Positions 1 through 7,574 of a stretch of 36,851 bases of DNA are shown here, piece by piece. The position numbers and the translations under genes were made by a program. The stretch's first letter is position 1. The number at the start of each line of letters is the position of its first letter. The notes under the pieces were generated by a model. The model made no database searches and was not told the origin of the DNA. It saw only the letters and a list, made by a program, of their open reading frames with translations. The stretch comes from Spirochaetaceae bacterium (GTDB lineage Bacteria > Spirochaetota > Spirochaetia > DSM-27196 > SKKC01), in assembly GCA_007128315.1 (NCBI GenBank), contig SKXQ01000077.1:1-36851 (forward strand), written 5' to 3'.

Positions 1-1
1 G

Positions 2-796
2 CTGGGTTTACCTGGCGTTCTCGGTTCGGACGAAGGCGAGCGGCTGAATGTCAGCCTTGACCTGGCACTGTCCTGGTGGGGCGGCAGCTACGAAGACCGG
101 CAGTTCTCACAGCTTGTGGATTACGCGCCGAACGCCAATCCGGTCGAAGGGAATATAACGAAGACTGAAGAAGACCGCTCGTACTCGAGCGCACTGGGCT
201 TCGAGATTGGCCTGCTCGCAACGCATCCGCTCTACTACGACATAGGTGCAAACGCGATTTTCGGTATCGAGCCGAGTCTCGGGTTTGGATGGACTCGCGA
301 CGTTCTCGCAGCGGATCGTCGATACATAAGCGAGCAGGTTACCCGTGCGTACGACGCGAACGGTGACCTGACCTCGACCACGACGACAACCGCCGAACGG
401 GTAGGTTCACCCCGTTTTACCGACGACTGGTTTACGGTCATTGGACTTCCCATGGCGCTGGATATCGATTCAGATCGGCTTCCCTTCGGTGTCGTGCTCG
501 GTGCGCGGCCACAACTGACGCATATGTGGGAACGAACGCAGATGAACGCTCCGGGTGAAACGACAACCGTCGTCGCTCGTGATGCGAACGGAACAGTTAC
601 GAGTGACGTGCGCACGACCGAACAGGACCCGGGCAAAGTAATCACGGTCGAGTCGCAGTGGATCGCCGGCATATCCCACAACATGGGGTTCTACTTCGAC
701 ATAACCGAAGAGATCCGACTTGATTTTGCTCTGAACGCGTCAAATCTGCTCGACTTTGAGAACTTTACCATTCAGGCCATTTTCGCAATGCCGTAA
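2..796 (+). CDS. Putative outer-membrane beta-barrel protein, 5' end missing
   Basis: The reading frame is open from the first bases of the window to the TAA at 794-796, so the N-terminus lies upstream and about 264 residues are visible. The visible part alternates polar and hydrophobic/aromatic residues, with Gly- and Asn/Thr-rich turns, as in transmembrane beta-strands. A Thr-rich segment followed by a loop containing charged residues recurs twice and looks like surface loops. Phrases such as an initial Leu-Gly-rich strand and a final strand ending Ile-Phe-Ala-Met-Pro fit a porin-like barrel, though the last residue is Pro rather than the usual aromatic. No specific family is recognised. 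A strong intrinsic terminator follows 22 nt after the stop, so this gene ends its transcription unit. It could also be a periplasmic beta-rich protein. Confidence 0.6.
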   Translation: MGLPGVLGSDEGERLNVSLDLALSWWGGSYEDRQFSQLVDYAPNANPVEGNITKTEEDRSYSSALGFEIGLLATHPLYYDIGANAIFGIEPSLGFGWTRDVLAADRRYISEQVTRAYDANGDLTSTTTTTAERVGSPRFTDDWFTVIGLPMALDIDSDRLPFGVVLGARPQLTHMWERTQMNAPGETTTVVARDANGTVTSDVRTTEQDPGKVITVESQWIAGISHNMGFYFDITEEIRLDFALNASNLLDFENFTIQAIFAMP

Positions 797-818
797 GGCT
801 CGGTAGAACGTCTGAAGC

Positions 819-846
819 GGCCGCCGGTTCCCCGGCGGCCTTTTTT
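819..846 (+). terminator. Intrinsic terminator after the barrel protein gene
   Basis: A 9-bp GC-only stem (GGCCGCCGG / CCGGCGGCC) with a TTCC loop is followed at once by six T residues. This is a textbook rho-independent terminator. Confidence 0.92.
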
Positions 847-1020
847 GTGCCCTTTTTGAAACGTAGTACCCTCACGACCGACAGCTGCGGAGCATTGCCA
901 CAGCTCCCGACTGCACCCTCGGTGGCCAGGCAGGCAGACTGGAATTTTTACGAATATCAGTAATCTAGATGCTATATGTAAAGATACCGGGGCGTGCCAT
1001 GAAAAGCGGTAAATCTCAGA

Positions 1021-1260
1021 TTGAACGAACACACGATCGGCCTTCTCGAAAAACTGAGTCACGATTTAGCGACGACAAAGACCGATATTGTGGAGCAGTC
1101 GATCACGCGGTTCTTTCAGAAGAACACGACTGAGAAAAACGATATGCTTCGTTTCGCCGGCCTGCTCGACAGTACTCAGGCCGACACCATGCTTGCAGAT
1201 ATTGCCGAAAATCGTGACTCAAAGCGGATCAAGGAGCTCGAGGTGCAGAGCTGGGTATGA
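1021..1260 (+). CDS. Orphan ribbon-helix-helix antitoxin-like protein, probably degenerate
   Basis: This 79-residue product has the hallmarks of an RHH (CopG/Arc-type) antitoxin: a second helix beginning TKTDIVEQSITRFF, then a C-terminal tail (FAGLL...ENR...SWV) like those that neutralise PIN-type toxins. The only in-frame start is TTG 1021, with no clear ribosome-binding site. A better ATG at 999 lies in another frame and stops after 44 codons. The segment between the first helix (LSHDLA) and the TKTD motif is about eight residues shorter than usual, so the RHH fold may be broken. The ORF that would encode the toxin (ATG at 1257, overlapping this stop) runs only 29 codons to 1346 and has no PIN signature. 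I read it as a decaying toxin-antitoxin remnant. It may not be expressed. Confidence 0.45.
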   Translation: MNEHTIGLLEKLSHDLATTKTDIVEQSITRFFQKNTTEKNDMLRFAGLLDSTQADTMLADIAENRDSKRIKELEVQSWV

Positions 1261-1334
1261 TGTATAGAGTTCGCCACGCAGTTGCGGGCCTTGTTTCCGC
1301 AGACCGGCACCTTTTTTTCGCCTCTCGCTTCCTG

Positions 1335-1340
1335 TACAAT
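1335..1340 (+). promoter_or_regulatory. -10-like element abutting the SorC-family gene
   Basis: TACAAT ends 8 nt before ATG 1349, so transcription would begin at or next to the start codon. There is no Shine-Dalgarno sequence, which suggests a leaderless mRNA. No good -35 box is seen. Confidence 0.4.
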
Positions 1341-1348
1341 ACCTGAAC

Positions 1349-2335
1349 ATGGTTTCACGGCGGGGACAGGAACGAACGTATCAGGTTGCAAAGGTTTCGC
1401 GGCTCTATTACATAGAGGGCCTCGGACAGCGGGAGATTGCGGCTCGGCTGAACATGAGTATGGCCAAGATTTCGCGGCTGCTGAGCGAGGCGCGGGATTC
1501 GGGCATTGTCGAGATCAGGATACACGATCCGGACGAGGGGTTCCGCGATCTGGAACACGCGCTCGAAGAGCGGCTTGGTCTGCGCGAGTGCATCGTCGTC
1601 CCGTCGCGCGAGACGACCGACGCGACCTACCGGGAGCTCGCCCGACCGGTAGGGGAGTTTCTTTCGCGTTTTACCGCACAGCCTATACGACTCGGGGTCA
1701 GCTGGGGGGAAACGCTCAAGGTTGTCGCAGAGAATCTCGAGCCTGGTGTGACGTTTTCGGGGCTTGAAGTGGTTCCCGTCATTGGCGGAATCGGCACAAT
1801 CGAGCGTGGCATATATCCGAACTCGGTGGCGCGGGTGTTCGCGGATCGGACCGGCGGGGTAAGCTATCTTGTTAATGCGCCGGCGATTTCGACGAGCAAA
1901 GATGTGCGCGATTCGCTCTTTGAAGACCCGCGCTACGCGACCGTCTTCGAGCTCTGGGAACATCTGGATATCGCTGTTACCGGGGTCAGCGCGCTCGATC
2001 CTCGGGACTCGATCAGTCTGCAGGACGGAATGTACACCGAAGCCGAACTTACCGAGCTGCGGGCGCTCGGGGCGGTCAGTTCCATGAACTCATGTTTCTT
2101 TGACGCAGAGGGGCGGGAGCTCGCGACACCCTATGTGGACCGGATCCTGAATGTTACGACTGAGGGATTTCGAAACACTGCGCACGTTGTTATTGTTGCC
2201 GCAGCACCTCACAAGGTGGAGGCTATTCTGTCAGCTGCACGGACAGGCCTTGCACATGTACTGATTACCGATCGTGACACGGCGGATCTCATGGTGCAGG
2301 AGCTGCGAAAAAAAGGCAGGCAGGATCACTCGTGA
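1349..2335 (+). CDS. SorC/DeoR-type sugar-binding transcriptional regulator
   Basis: This 328-residue protein matches the SorC family in length and layout. An N-terminal helix-turn-helix lies at about residues 15-50 (GLGQREIAARLNMSMAKISR), and a ligand-binding domain resembling phosphosugar isomerases follows at about 58-325. Recognisable SorC-type phrases are LGVSWGETL near 112, VVPVIGGIG near 140 and a final segment on nucleotide-sugar-like effector binding. Members sense phosphorylated sugars or polyols and repress or activate uptake operons. The start is ATG 1349; no Shine-Dalgarno sequence precedes it. It converges with phnD, so it is not in an operon with the transporter, but it is the only regulator beside it. 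I infer, without proof, that it could sense glycerol-3-phosphate or a related product and control the divergent phn promoters. Confidence 0.85.
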   Translation: MVSRRGQERTYQVAKVSRLYYIEGLGQREIAARLNMSMAKISRLLSEARDSGIVEIRIHDPDEGFRDLEHALEERLGLRECIVVPSRETTDATYRELARPVGEFLSRFTAQPIRLGVSWGETLKVVAENLEPGVTFSGLEVVPVIGGIGTIERGIYPNSVARVFADRTGGVSYLVNAPAISTSKDVRDSLFEDPRYATVFELWEHLDIAVTGVSALDPRDSISLQDGMYTEAELTELRALGAVSSMNSCFFDAEGRELATPYVDRILNVTTEGFRNTAHVVIVAAAPHKVEAILSAARTGLAHVLITDRDTADLMVQELRKKGRQDHS

Positions 2336-2346
2336 CCCGGCCTGCC
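2308..2346 (-). terminator. Minus-strand terminator for phnD, lying inside the end of sorC
   Basis: Read on the minus strand, a 13-bp stem with one mismatch and one G-T pair (GGCAGGC... / ...GCCTGCC) and a 6-nt loop is followed by seven T residues. It starts about 20 nt past the phnD stop. The stem and T-run occupy the last codons and stop of the convergent SorC gene. Confidence 0.8.
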
Positions 2347-2365
2347 CGCTGACCTGTAGGTGCGA

Positions 2366-3364
2366 TCAGTCTCCGAGGATTTCGGCGACCGTATTGCTAC
2401 CTGATCGAACCGTTCTCATGACTTCAAAGTCACGGACGTAGTCGACTTCAAGGAAGCGGTCTTCTGCTTCCCACTCCTGGTCGAGCATGGTGCCTTCCCA
2501 GTCGAAACTCAGGAATGCCTGCTTGATCCGCTCCTGCAGTTCGGGAGCAAGATTGTGTGCGACGCCGTACGCAGTGGTCGGAAAGATATCGGAGGCGTAT
2601 ACGGTGTTGAAATTATCCAGAGTCTGAAGCCTTCCGCCTTCGAACATGCGGATAGCAACGGTGTTCGCGATAGCCGCTGCTTCGTAGTCTTCGTTGAACA
2701 CGCCGAGAATCGAGTTGTCGTGCGATCCGGAGAACGCGGTGCGGTAGTCTTCACCCGGAAGCATGCCGAACTCTTCGTAGAGAATCGCGCGTGGTGCAAA
2801 GTAGCCCGAGTTTGAGCTCTCGGACACGAATGCGATCTCACGACCACGCAGATCATCCGGGGTCTCGATGCCGCTGTTCACGTGCGAAATGATCTCCATT
2901 CGGTATCCGACAAAGCCGTTTTCGTTTCCCATGATGGTCTGGGGGACGAATCCGCCTTCGTTTACGGCGCTCTGCACGCTGCCCGATGAAAAACCCGAGA
3001 TGTGCAGTCGTCCTGCGCGCATGGCCTCGATCTGTGCGGCGTAGGTGCGTACGCCGAACCAGCGGACGGGCCGGGCAAGTTCATTCTCAAGATGATCAAT
3101 GAACTCCGCAAAGACTTCCTGGTACACGGCAGGATCCTCTACGGGTGCATACGCGAAAATCAGGGTGTCAGGATCAAGCCACTGGCTTTCATCCAGCGGC
3201 GGGTCGGCCACCAGGTTTCCGGTGCGGTCGCAGTAGCGGCTGTCGAGTTCGCCCGGTACACAGTCTTCATCGACTACCGGTGCTTCGCCCGAACCACCGG
3301 CAAACACCATACCGCTTACCGCCAGTAACACGAACACGATCAGAAACAGTTTTCGAAGTGCCAT
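2366..3364 (-). CDS. phnD: PhnD-type phosphonate/phosphate-ester ABC transporter substrate-binding protein
   Basis: The 332-residue product starts with a signal peptide (hydrophobic core about 7-22, then AGGSGE). Family features of periplasmic PhnD-like proteins follow: FAYAPVEDPAVYQEVFAEF near 70, a loop around the ligand pocket (SGFSSGSVQSAVNEGGF) and DDLRGREIAFVSESSNSGY near 170, where Ser residues usually bind the phosph(on)ate oxygens. It delivers substrate to the PhnE permeases. A strong Shine-Dalgarno sequence (AAGGAGGA, 3368-3375) fixes the start at 3364. It is transcribed divergently from phnC-phnE-phnE. The Cys pair near residues 36 and 45 (DEDCVPGELDSRYCDR) could form a disulphide. 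PhnD-fold proteins bind phosphonates, phosphite or phosphate esters, so the substrate cannot be set from the fold alone. Confidence 0.88.
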   Translation of the reverse strand: MALRKLFLIVFVLLAVSGMVFAGGSGEAPVVDEDCVPGELDSRYCDRTGNLVADPPLDESQWLDPDTLIFAYAPVEDPAVYQEVFAEFIDHLENELARPVRWFGVRTYAAQIEAMRAGRLHISGFSSGSVQSAVNEGGFVPQTIMGNENGFVGYRMEIISHVNSGIETPDDLRGREIAFVSESSNSGYFAPRAILYEEFGMLPGEDYRTAFSGSHDNSILGVFNEDYEAAAIANTVAIRMFEGGRLQTLDNFNTVYASDIFPTTAYGVAHNLAPELQERIKQAFLSFDWEGTMLDQEWEAEDRFLEVDYVRDFEVMRTVRSGSNTVAEILGD

Positions 3365-3411
3365 ACATCCTCCTTGGCTTCGATTGCTTAAAATGAAATA
3401 ATATTCATTCC

Positions 3412-3440
3412 TTGCAAGAATAACACGATCGTGCTACGCT
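3412..3440 (+). promoter_or_regulatory. Candidate phnC operon promoter, overlapping the phnD promoter
   Basis: On the plus strand TTGCAA (3412-3417), a 17-nt spacer and TACGCT (3435-3440) form a weaker sigma-70-like promoter. It occupies nearly the same DNA as the phnD promoter in the opposite direction. The leader to ATG 3477 would be about 30 nt. Confidence 0.5.
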
Positions 3441-3445
3441 GTCAA
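3417..3445 (-). promoter_or_regulatory. phnD promoter
   Basis: On the minus strand the -35 box is TTGACA (3440-3445), followed by a 17-nt spacer and the -10 box TATTCT (3417-3422). Transcription would start near 3410, giving a leader of about 45 nt with a strong Shine-Dalgarno sequence. This is the best sigma-70-like promoter in the window. Confidence 0.75.
3424..3433. promoter_or_regulatory. Palindromic candidate operator in the shared phn promoter
   Basis: CACGATCGTG is a perfect 10-bp palindrome in the spacers of both opposing phn promoters. A protein bound here would block or remodel both. Its regulator is unknown; the nearby SorC protein is a candidate. Confidence 0.45.
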
Positions 3446-3476
3446 AAAGAATCCGAATCATCAGGATGCGTACTAT

Positions 3477-4274
3477 ATGGTGAAAATACATGGACTGATT
3501 AAGGAATACCCGAAGGGGCCCCAGGCTCTGAAAGGTGTTGATCTTACGGTGGGAGATGGACAGATTGTCGCGCTCATCGGGCCGTCAGGTGCTGGCAAGA
3601 GTACCCTCATTCGCTGCATTAACCGGCTCATCGATCCGACTGAGGGTTCGATCGAGTTCAACGGAACCGAAATGACGTCGCTGAGCACGCGTGCTCTGAG
3701 AACATCGCGCCGTACGATTGGCATGATCTTTCAGGAGTATGCCCTGGTGGAGCGGCTGAGCGTCATGGAGAACGTGCTCTCCGGCCAGCTTGGCTACGTC
3801 GGGTTCTGGAAGAGCGCGAGGAGGCAGTTTCCGCAGGATGTGGTGGAGAATGCGTTAAAACTTCTCAAGCGGGTCGGCCTGTCGGAGTACGTCGACACCC
3901 GCGCGGATGCCTTGTCCGGCGGCCAGCGACAGCGGGTCGGTATAGCCCGGGCGCTCGTGCAGCAACCGCAACTGCTTCTGGTAGATGAACCGACTGCAAG
4001 CCTTGATCCGAAAACGGCTCGGCAGATCATGCGCCTGATCGTGGAACTCGTGCGTGAACGAAGTCTTTCTGCCATCATCAACATTCATGATGTGCAGCTG
4101 GCAAAGATGTTTACCGAGCGTATCGTAGGACTTCGCGATGGCGTCATTGTGTACGACGGGGCCCCGGCGGATCTCGACCACGCTGCATTGACCGCGATCT
4201 ACGGCGAGGAAGACTGGGAAGCGGATACCGACAGCGGGGAGCCTGCCGCCGCGGAGGTAGGAAGCGGTGAGTAA
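3477..4274 (+). CDS. phnC: PhnC-type ABC transporter ATP-binding protein
   Basis: The 265-residue ATPase powers the importer. Visible motifs are Walker A (GPSGAGKST, residues 35-43), Q-loop Gln86, ABC signature LSGGQ (146-150), Walker B ending Asp170-Glu171 and switch His204. The insertion between the Q-loop and the signature ([13 protein letters not shown]) is typical of PhnC proteins. It forms a dimer at the inner face of the PhnE permeases. The start is ATG 3477, with AGGA about 11 nt upstream. The last 20 residues form an acidic, Ala/Glu-rich tail with no counterpart in the core fold. The gene overlaps the first phnE by 8 nt. Confidence 0.93.
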   Translation: MVKIHGLIKEYPKGPQALKGVDLTVGDGQIVALIGPSGAGKSTLIRCINRLIDPTEGSIEFNGTEMTSLSTRALRTSRRTIGMIFQEYALVERLSVMENVLSGQLGYVGFWKSARRQFPQDVVENALKLLKRVGLSEYVDTRADALSGGQRQRVGIARALVQQPQLLLVDEPTASLDPKTARQIMRLIVELVRERSLSAIINIHDVQLAKMFTERIVGLRDGVIVYDGAPADLDHAALTAIYGEEDWEADTDSGEPAAAEVGSGE

Positions 4275-5067
4275 CCAGACACAGGCGGCGTGGAGCAAAC
4301 CTCCACTTATCAAGTCACCGGTGCTCAGGTATCTCGTCGTAGCCGGTGTGCTCGTGTATATCGTCACCGCTGTCCTCTCCTTCGGTATTAACCCCGCACG
4401 TATCGCACGGGGGCTCGGCCGGGCGGGGGAGATATTCGGCGCGTTCCTGCGTCCGGACTTTATTTCCCGAGGTCCTCAGATCTGGGAAGGCGTCATCGAG
4501 AGCATAGCCATGACCGTGGGTGCAACGGCGGTTGGCGTGCTGATCTCGATTCCCTTGAGTCTCGGTGCGGCGAGTAACATTTCTCCGCTTCCGGTGTATC
4601 TTTTGTGCCGCGCATTTCTGGTGACGATACGAAGCCTGCACGTCGTGGTGCTGGCCATCCTCTTTGTCATTATGCTCGGCTTCGGTCCCTTCGCCGGAGC
4701 GCTGACGCTGGTGCTCAACAGCGTGGGCTTTATCGGAAAGCTTCTGTCAGAAGAAATAGAGAATATAGATGATGAATCACTCGAAGCGGTGCGCGCAACC
4801 GGGGCTACGTGGTCGCAGGTTGTCGTGTTCAGCGTCTGGCCTCAGGTTGTAACCCGCGTTATAGGGATTTCGATCTACCGCATGGACATCAATTTCCGGC
4901 AGTCAACGGTTATCGGTCTTGTCGGTGCCGGCGGAATCGGTGCGGTTCTCGATACCGCGATGGGTCGTTACGACTACAACACGGCCGCTGGCATCCTGAT
5001 CGTCATTATCGGTCTTGTGCTCGGTGGTGAATACCTTTCAAGCGCTATTCGAAGGAGGCTCACGTAA
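4267..5067 (+). CDS. phnE: PhnE-type ABC transporter permease, first copy
   Basis: The 266-residue inner-membrane permease starts at GTG 4267 inside the end of phnC. It has about six hydrophobic segments. The cytoplasmic coupling loop has the EAA-like pattern of PhnE proteins ([26 protein letters not shown] split across about 158-182, contacting PhnC), followed by [14 protein letters not shown] and VGAGGIG. It would pair with the second permease as a heterodimer. Together with PhnC and PhnD it forms a complete type I importer. Confidence 0.9.
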   Translation: MSNQTQAAWSKPPLIKSPVLRYLVVAGVLVYIVTAVLSFGINPARIARGLGRAGEIFGAFLRPDFISRGPQIWEGVIESIAMTVGATAVGVLISIPLSLGAASNISPLPVYLLCRAFLVTIRSLHVVVLAILFVIMLGFGPFAGALTLVLNSVGFIGKLLSEEIENIDDESLEAVRATGATWSQVVVFSVWPQVVTRVIGISIYRMDINFRQSTVIGLVGAGGIGAVLDTAMGRYDYNTAAGILIVIIGLVLGGEYLSSAIRRRLT

Positions 5068-5879
5068 TGCCTCTTACAGAAAAAGACGGTCTTATACAGT
5101 GGACGCGCAAGTCGCGCTCAGAGCGCATCAGGGAACACCTGATATGGGTTGGTGCCGCCTTCCTGTTTGTCCTCGCCGCACGCTATATATCCGGGCAGAC
5201 CATATGGATCTTTGTGCTCGACGCTCCTCGCCAGGCGCAGGACTTCATTTCCCGAATGTTCCCACCCGATGTGCGCTACTTTAACCGTGCGATCGGTGCA
5301 CTGTGGGATACCATTAACATTGCGGTGTTCGGTACGCTGATCGCGATTGTCTTTTCCATTCCGATCGCGATTCTCGCGGCAAAAAACACCACGCCGCATC
5401 CGACCCTGCGGGCCATGGCGCTCGCCGTCATCGTTGGATCGCGCTCGGTAAACAGTCTGATCTGGGCGTTGCTGATTGTGCAGATCACGGGACCCGGACT
5501 CTTCGCGGGAGTGCTTGCAATCGGTATCCGGTCCGTCGGTATGATCTCCAAGCTGCTCTACGAGTCGATAGAAGAGATCAACCGGGAACCCATAGAGGCG
5601 ACGCTTGCAACCGGTGCGAGCCGTGCGCAGACCTTCGTGTACGCCTATATACCGCAACTCATGCCGATCTTCGTCGGTATCACCGTGTATCGGTGGGAGA
5701 TCAATATTCGCGAGTCGACGATCATTGGTATTGTCGGCGGCGGCGGTATCGGATTCCTGTTGAACTCGGCGATTAACCGGCTTGCGTGGAACCAGGCGGT
5801 GGTGATTCTTATAACGATTCTTGCCACGGTCATTGTTGCCGAGTGGGTGTCGGCGAAAGTCAGAGCGAAGGTGACGTGA
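5067..5879 (+). CDS. phnE: PhnE-type ABC transporter permease, second copy
   Basis: The 270-residue permease overlaps the preceding stop by one base (TAATG), so the two permeases are translationally coupled and probably made in equal amounts. It shares the family pattern with its neighbour: a coupling loop around EINREPIEATLATGASRAQ, then YRWEINIRESTIIG and VGGGGIGF, and five to six membrane segments. The N-terminal 25 residues are charged and cytoplasmic. The two copies are clearly diverged, so this is an old duplication with hetero-oligomeric use rather than a recent repeat. Confidence 0.9.
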   Translation: MPLTEKDGLIQWTRKSRSERIREHLIWVGAAFLFVLAARYISGQTIWIFVLDAPRQAQDFISRMFPPDVRYFNRAIGALWDTINIAVFGTLIAIVFSIPIAILAAKNTTPHPTLRAMALAVIVGSRSVNSLIWALLIVQITGPGLFAGVLAIGIRSVGMISKLLYESIEEINREPIEATLATGASRAQTFVYAYIPQLMPIFVGITVYRWEINIRESTIIGIVGGGGIGFLLNSAINRLAWNQAVVILITILATVIVAEWVSAKVRAKVT

Positions 5880-6709
5880 TTTTGATTCCCGACAATGCTC
5901 GCCGTCTCAGCGGCAAACGAAATTTTCTCTTCGATCTCGACGGATGCATCTGGTTCGGCGACCGGCTCGCACCCGGTGCCGCCGAGCTGGTCAGCAGCTT
6001 GCGAAGTTCGGGATACGAGGTCCGGTTTGCGACAAACATATCGAGCCAGACGCCCGACGAGATTGCGGATCGGCTGAGTTTGCTCGGCATAGACGCGAGC
6101 GGCGGCGATATTCTTTCGCCGCTGCGCGTGCTTCCGTTTCACGAGGCTTTCAGTGGTCCGTCGGCGAGCGTGTATGTGGTCGCCGGTGATACAGTCAGGC
6201 GCTTTCTGACGGATGCGGGGATACCTGTTGTCGACCGGCCGGAGCATGCGTCGGCTGTCGTGGTGGGACGGAGTCCCGATTTCGACTACGACGACGTTAC
6301 CGCATCCATGGCGGCCACCGATTCCGGGGCGCGGCTGCTTGCCCTGAATCTTGACATGCGCGCACCCGGGCCGGACGGCAGGTTCTCACTCCCCGGAACG
6401 GGTATCCTTGCGGCCGCCCTGGCGGTCGCCGGGGGGGTGGAAGCCGAGCTGATCGGGAAACCATCGCTTCACTTTTTTGAAACGGGCTTGTCGGTTTTCG
6501 GATTCTCGAGCGATACGACGGTTATGGTCGGTGACTCCATCGACTCCGACATTATGGGCGGAAGCAGGGCAGGTCTCATGACCATTCTTGTCGGTACGGG
6601 GCTGCGCGCACGGGAGAACAGTGCTGACGAACTTGTTGAACCTGATATTGCCGTACCTGACCTCGCTGCTCTCGGACAGTATGTGGGACAGCTTCAGGAT
6701 GTTCCATGA
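5876..6709 (+). CDS. HAD-IIA family sugar-phosphate/glycerol-phosphate type phosphatase
   Basis: The 277-residue product belongs to the HAD superfamily, subfamily IIA (NagD, phosphoglycolate and glycerol-3-phosphate phosphatases). Motif I is FLFDLDGC with nucleophile Asp20 and Asp22. Motif II lies near ATNIS. Motif III Lys is in LIGKPS and motif IV is VMVGDSIDSDIMGG. A C2-type cap sits between motifs II and III. The start is GTG 5876, overlapping the permease stop by 4 nt; longer starts upstream would lie inside phnE. Its place between an importer and a GpdQ-like phosphodiesterase suggests it removes phosphate from the monoester released, for example glycerol-3-phosphate. The exact substrate is inferred. 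Confidence 0.85.
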   Translation: MILIPDNARRLSGKRNFLFDLDGCIWFGDRLAPGAAELVSSLRSSGYEVRFATNISSQTPDEIADRLSLLGIDASGGDILSPLRVLPFHEAFSGPSASVYVVAGDTVRRFLTDAGIPVVDRPEHASAVVVGRSPDFDYDDVTASMAATDSGARLLALNLDMRAPGPDGRFSLPGTGILAAALAVAGGVEAELIGKPSLHFFETGLSVFGFSSDTTVMVGDSIDSDIMGGSRAGLMTILVGTGLRARENSADELVEPDIAVPDLAALGQYVGQLQDVP

Positions 6710-7509
6710 TTTTTGCACAGATCTCCGACATCCATCTGGACACCCCCGGTATTCCCGGCCGCCTCGGTATCGATTCCGGAGACCGGCTTCGGCGGGTCGT
6801 ACACGCCGTAAACCAATGCACGCATCGGCCGGCACTCGTGCTTGTGAGCGGAGACCTCGTCAGCGACCCTGATCAGGCTCGCTATGCCTACCTTCGTGAG
6901 CTGCTTGACGAGCTGTCGATGCCGTATTTTCTTATGGTCGGTAACCACGATGATCGCGAAATGCTGCGCAGGCAGTTTGCCGATCACGCGTATCTGCGCG
7001 AGGGGCAGGGCACCCGTGGCGGATTCGTGCAGTACGAGATTGAAACGTCGCCCCGGGACAATAGTGACCGCAGCCATCGCATCGTGGTCACCGACACGCT
7101 CAAGGATGGAAGCCACGGCGGAGTTCTGTGTGACGTGCGCCTTGGCTGGCTCTCGGATATGCTCGCCTCCGGTCACGACACGCCTACGGTGGTGGCAATG
7201 CACCATCCGCCGTTCGCAATCGGCCTGCCCGGAATAGACAAGTACGGTCTTGAAAATGCCGCGGATGTTCTCGACGTGCTCACTGATGCACCGGCAGTGC
7301 ACCGCCTGCTTTCCGGGCATGTCCACCGGGCTGTCGAGTTCCACCACGGGTGTATGACCGCCAGCACCTGCCCGGCGGTCAGCGTCTCTTTCGGTCTCGA
7401 ACCCGACCCGACAGGAAAACGAGTCGCATACGTCTACGGACCACCCGGCTTTCAGCTGCATCGCTGGAATGAAGACGGGAGCATGCTGACGCATACGGTC
7501 TACGTTTAG
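6706..7509 (+). CDS. GpdQ/CpdA-like calcineurin-type phosphodiesterase
   Basis: The 267-residue cytoplasmic metallophosphoesterase shows the full two-metal set: SDIH (Asp8, His10), SGD near 49, GNHDD near 79, MHHPPF near 165 and SGHVH near 204. This order, and the overall length, match class III cyclic-nucleotide/glycerophosphodiester phosphodiesterases such as GpdQ. These hydrolyse glycerophosphodiesters and other phosphodiesters with broad specificity. ATG 6706 overlaps the HAD stop by 4 nt, making it the last gene of the phnC-phnE-phnE-HAD unit. In this context it would split an imported phosphodiester to a monoester for the HAD enzyme. cAMP cannot be ruled out as substrate. Confidence 0.85.
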   Translation: MIFAQISDIHLDTPGIPGRLGIDSGDRLRRVVHAVNQCTHRPALVLVSGDLVSDPDQARYAYLRELLDELSMPYFLMVGNHDDREMLRRQFADHAYLREGQGTRGGFVQYEIETSPRDNSDRSHRIVVTDTLKDGSHGGVLCDVRLGWLSDMLASGHDTPTVVAMHHPPFAIGLPGIDKYGLENAADVLDVLTDAPAVHRLLSGHVHRAVEFHHGCMTASTCPAVSVSFGLEPDPTGKRVAYVYGPPGFQLHRWNEDGSMLTHTVYV

Positions 7510-7525
7510 TTCATAACCAAAAGAT

Positions 7526-7554
7526 TTGATAATGAAATATAGCTGTGTTACCTT
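7526..7554 (+). promoter_or_regulatory. Candidate promoter of the lipoprotein gene
   Basis: TTGATA (7526-7531), a 17-nt spacer and TACCTT (7549-7554) precede the lipoprotein start. The -35 box is good and the -10 box weak. Confidence 0.4.
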
Positions 7555-7574
7555 CAGGAAATGGAGGTACCGAA

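Noticed and set aside
1257-1346. 29-codon ORF overlapping the antitoxin stop as a candidate toxin
   Set aside because: Too short and without the PIN-domain Asp residues or any RelE/MazF-like feature. It is treated only as a possible remnant.
2366-7509. Phosphonate degradation operon
   Set aside because: The transporter alone suggests it, but no C-P lyase, phosphonatase or PhnX-like gene is present in the window; the HAD protein is IIA type, not phosphonatase type.
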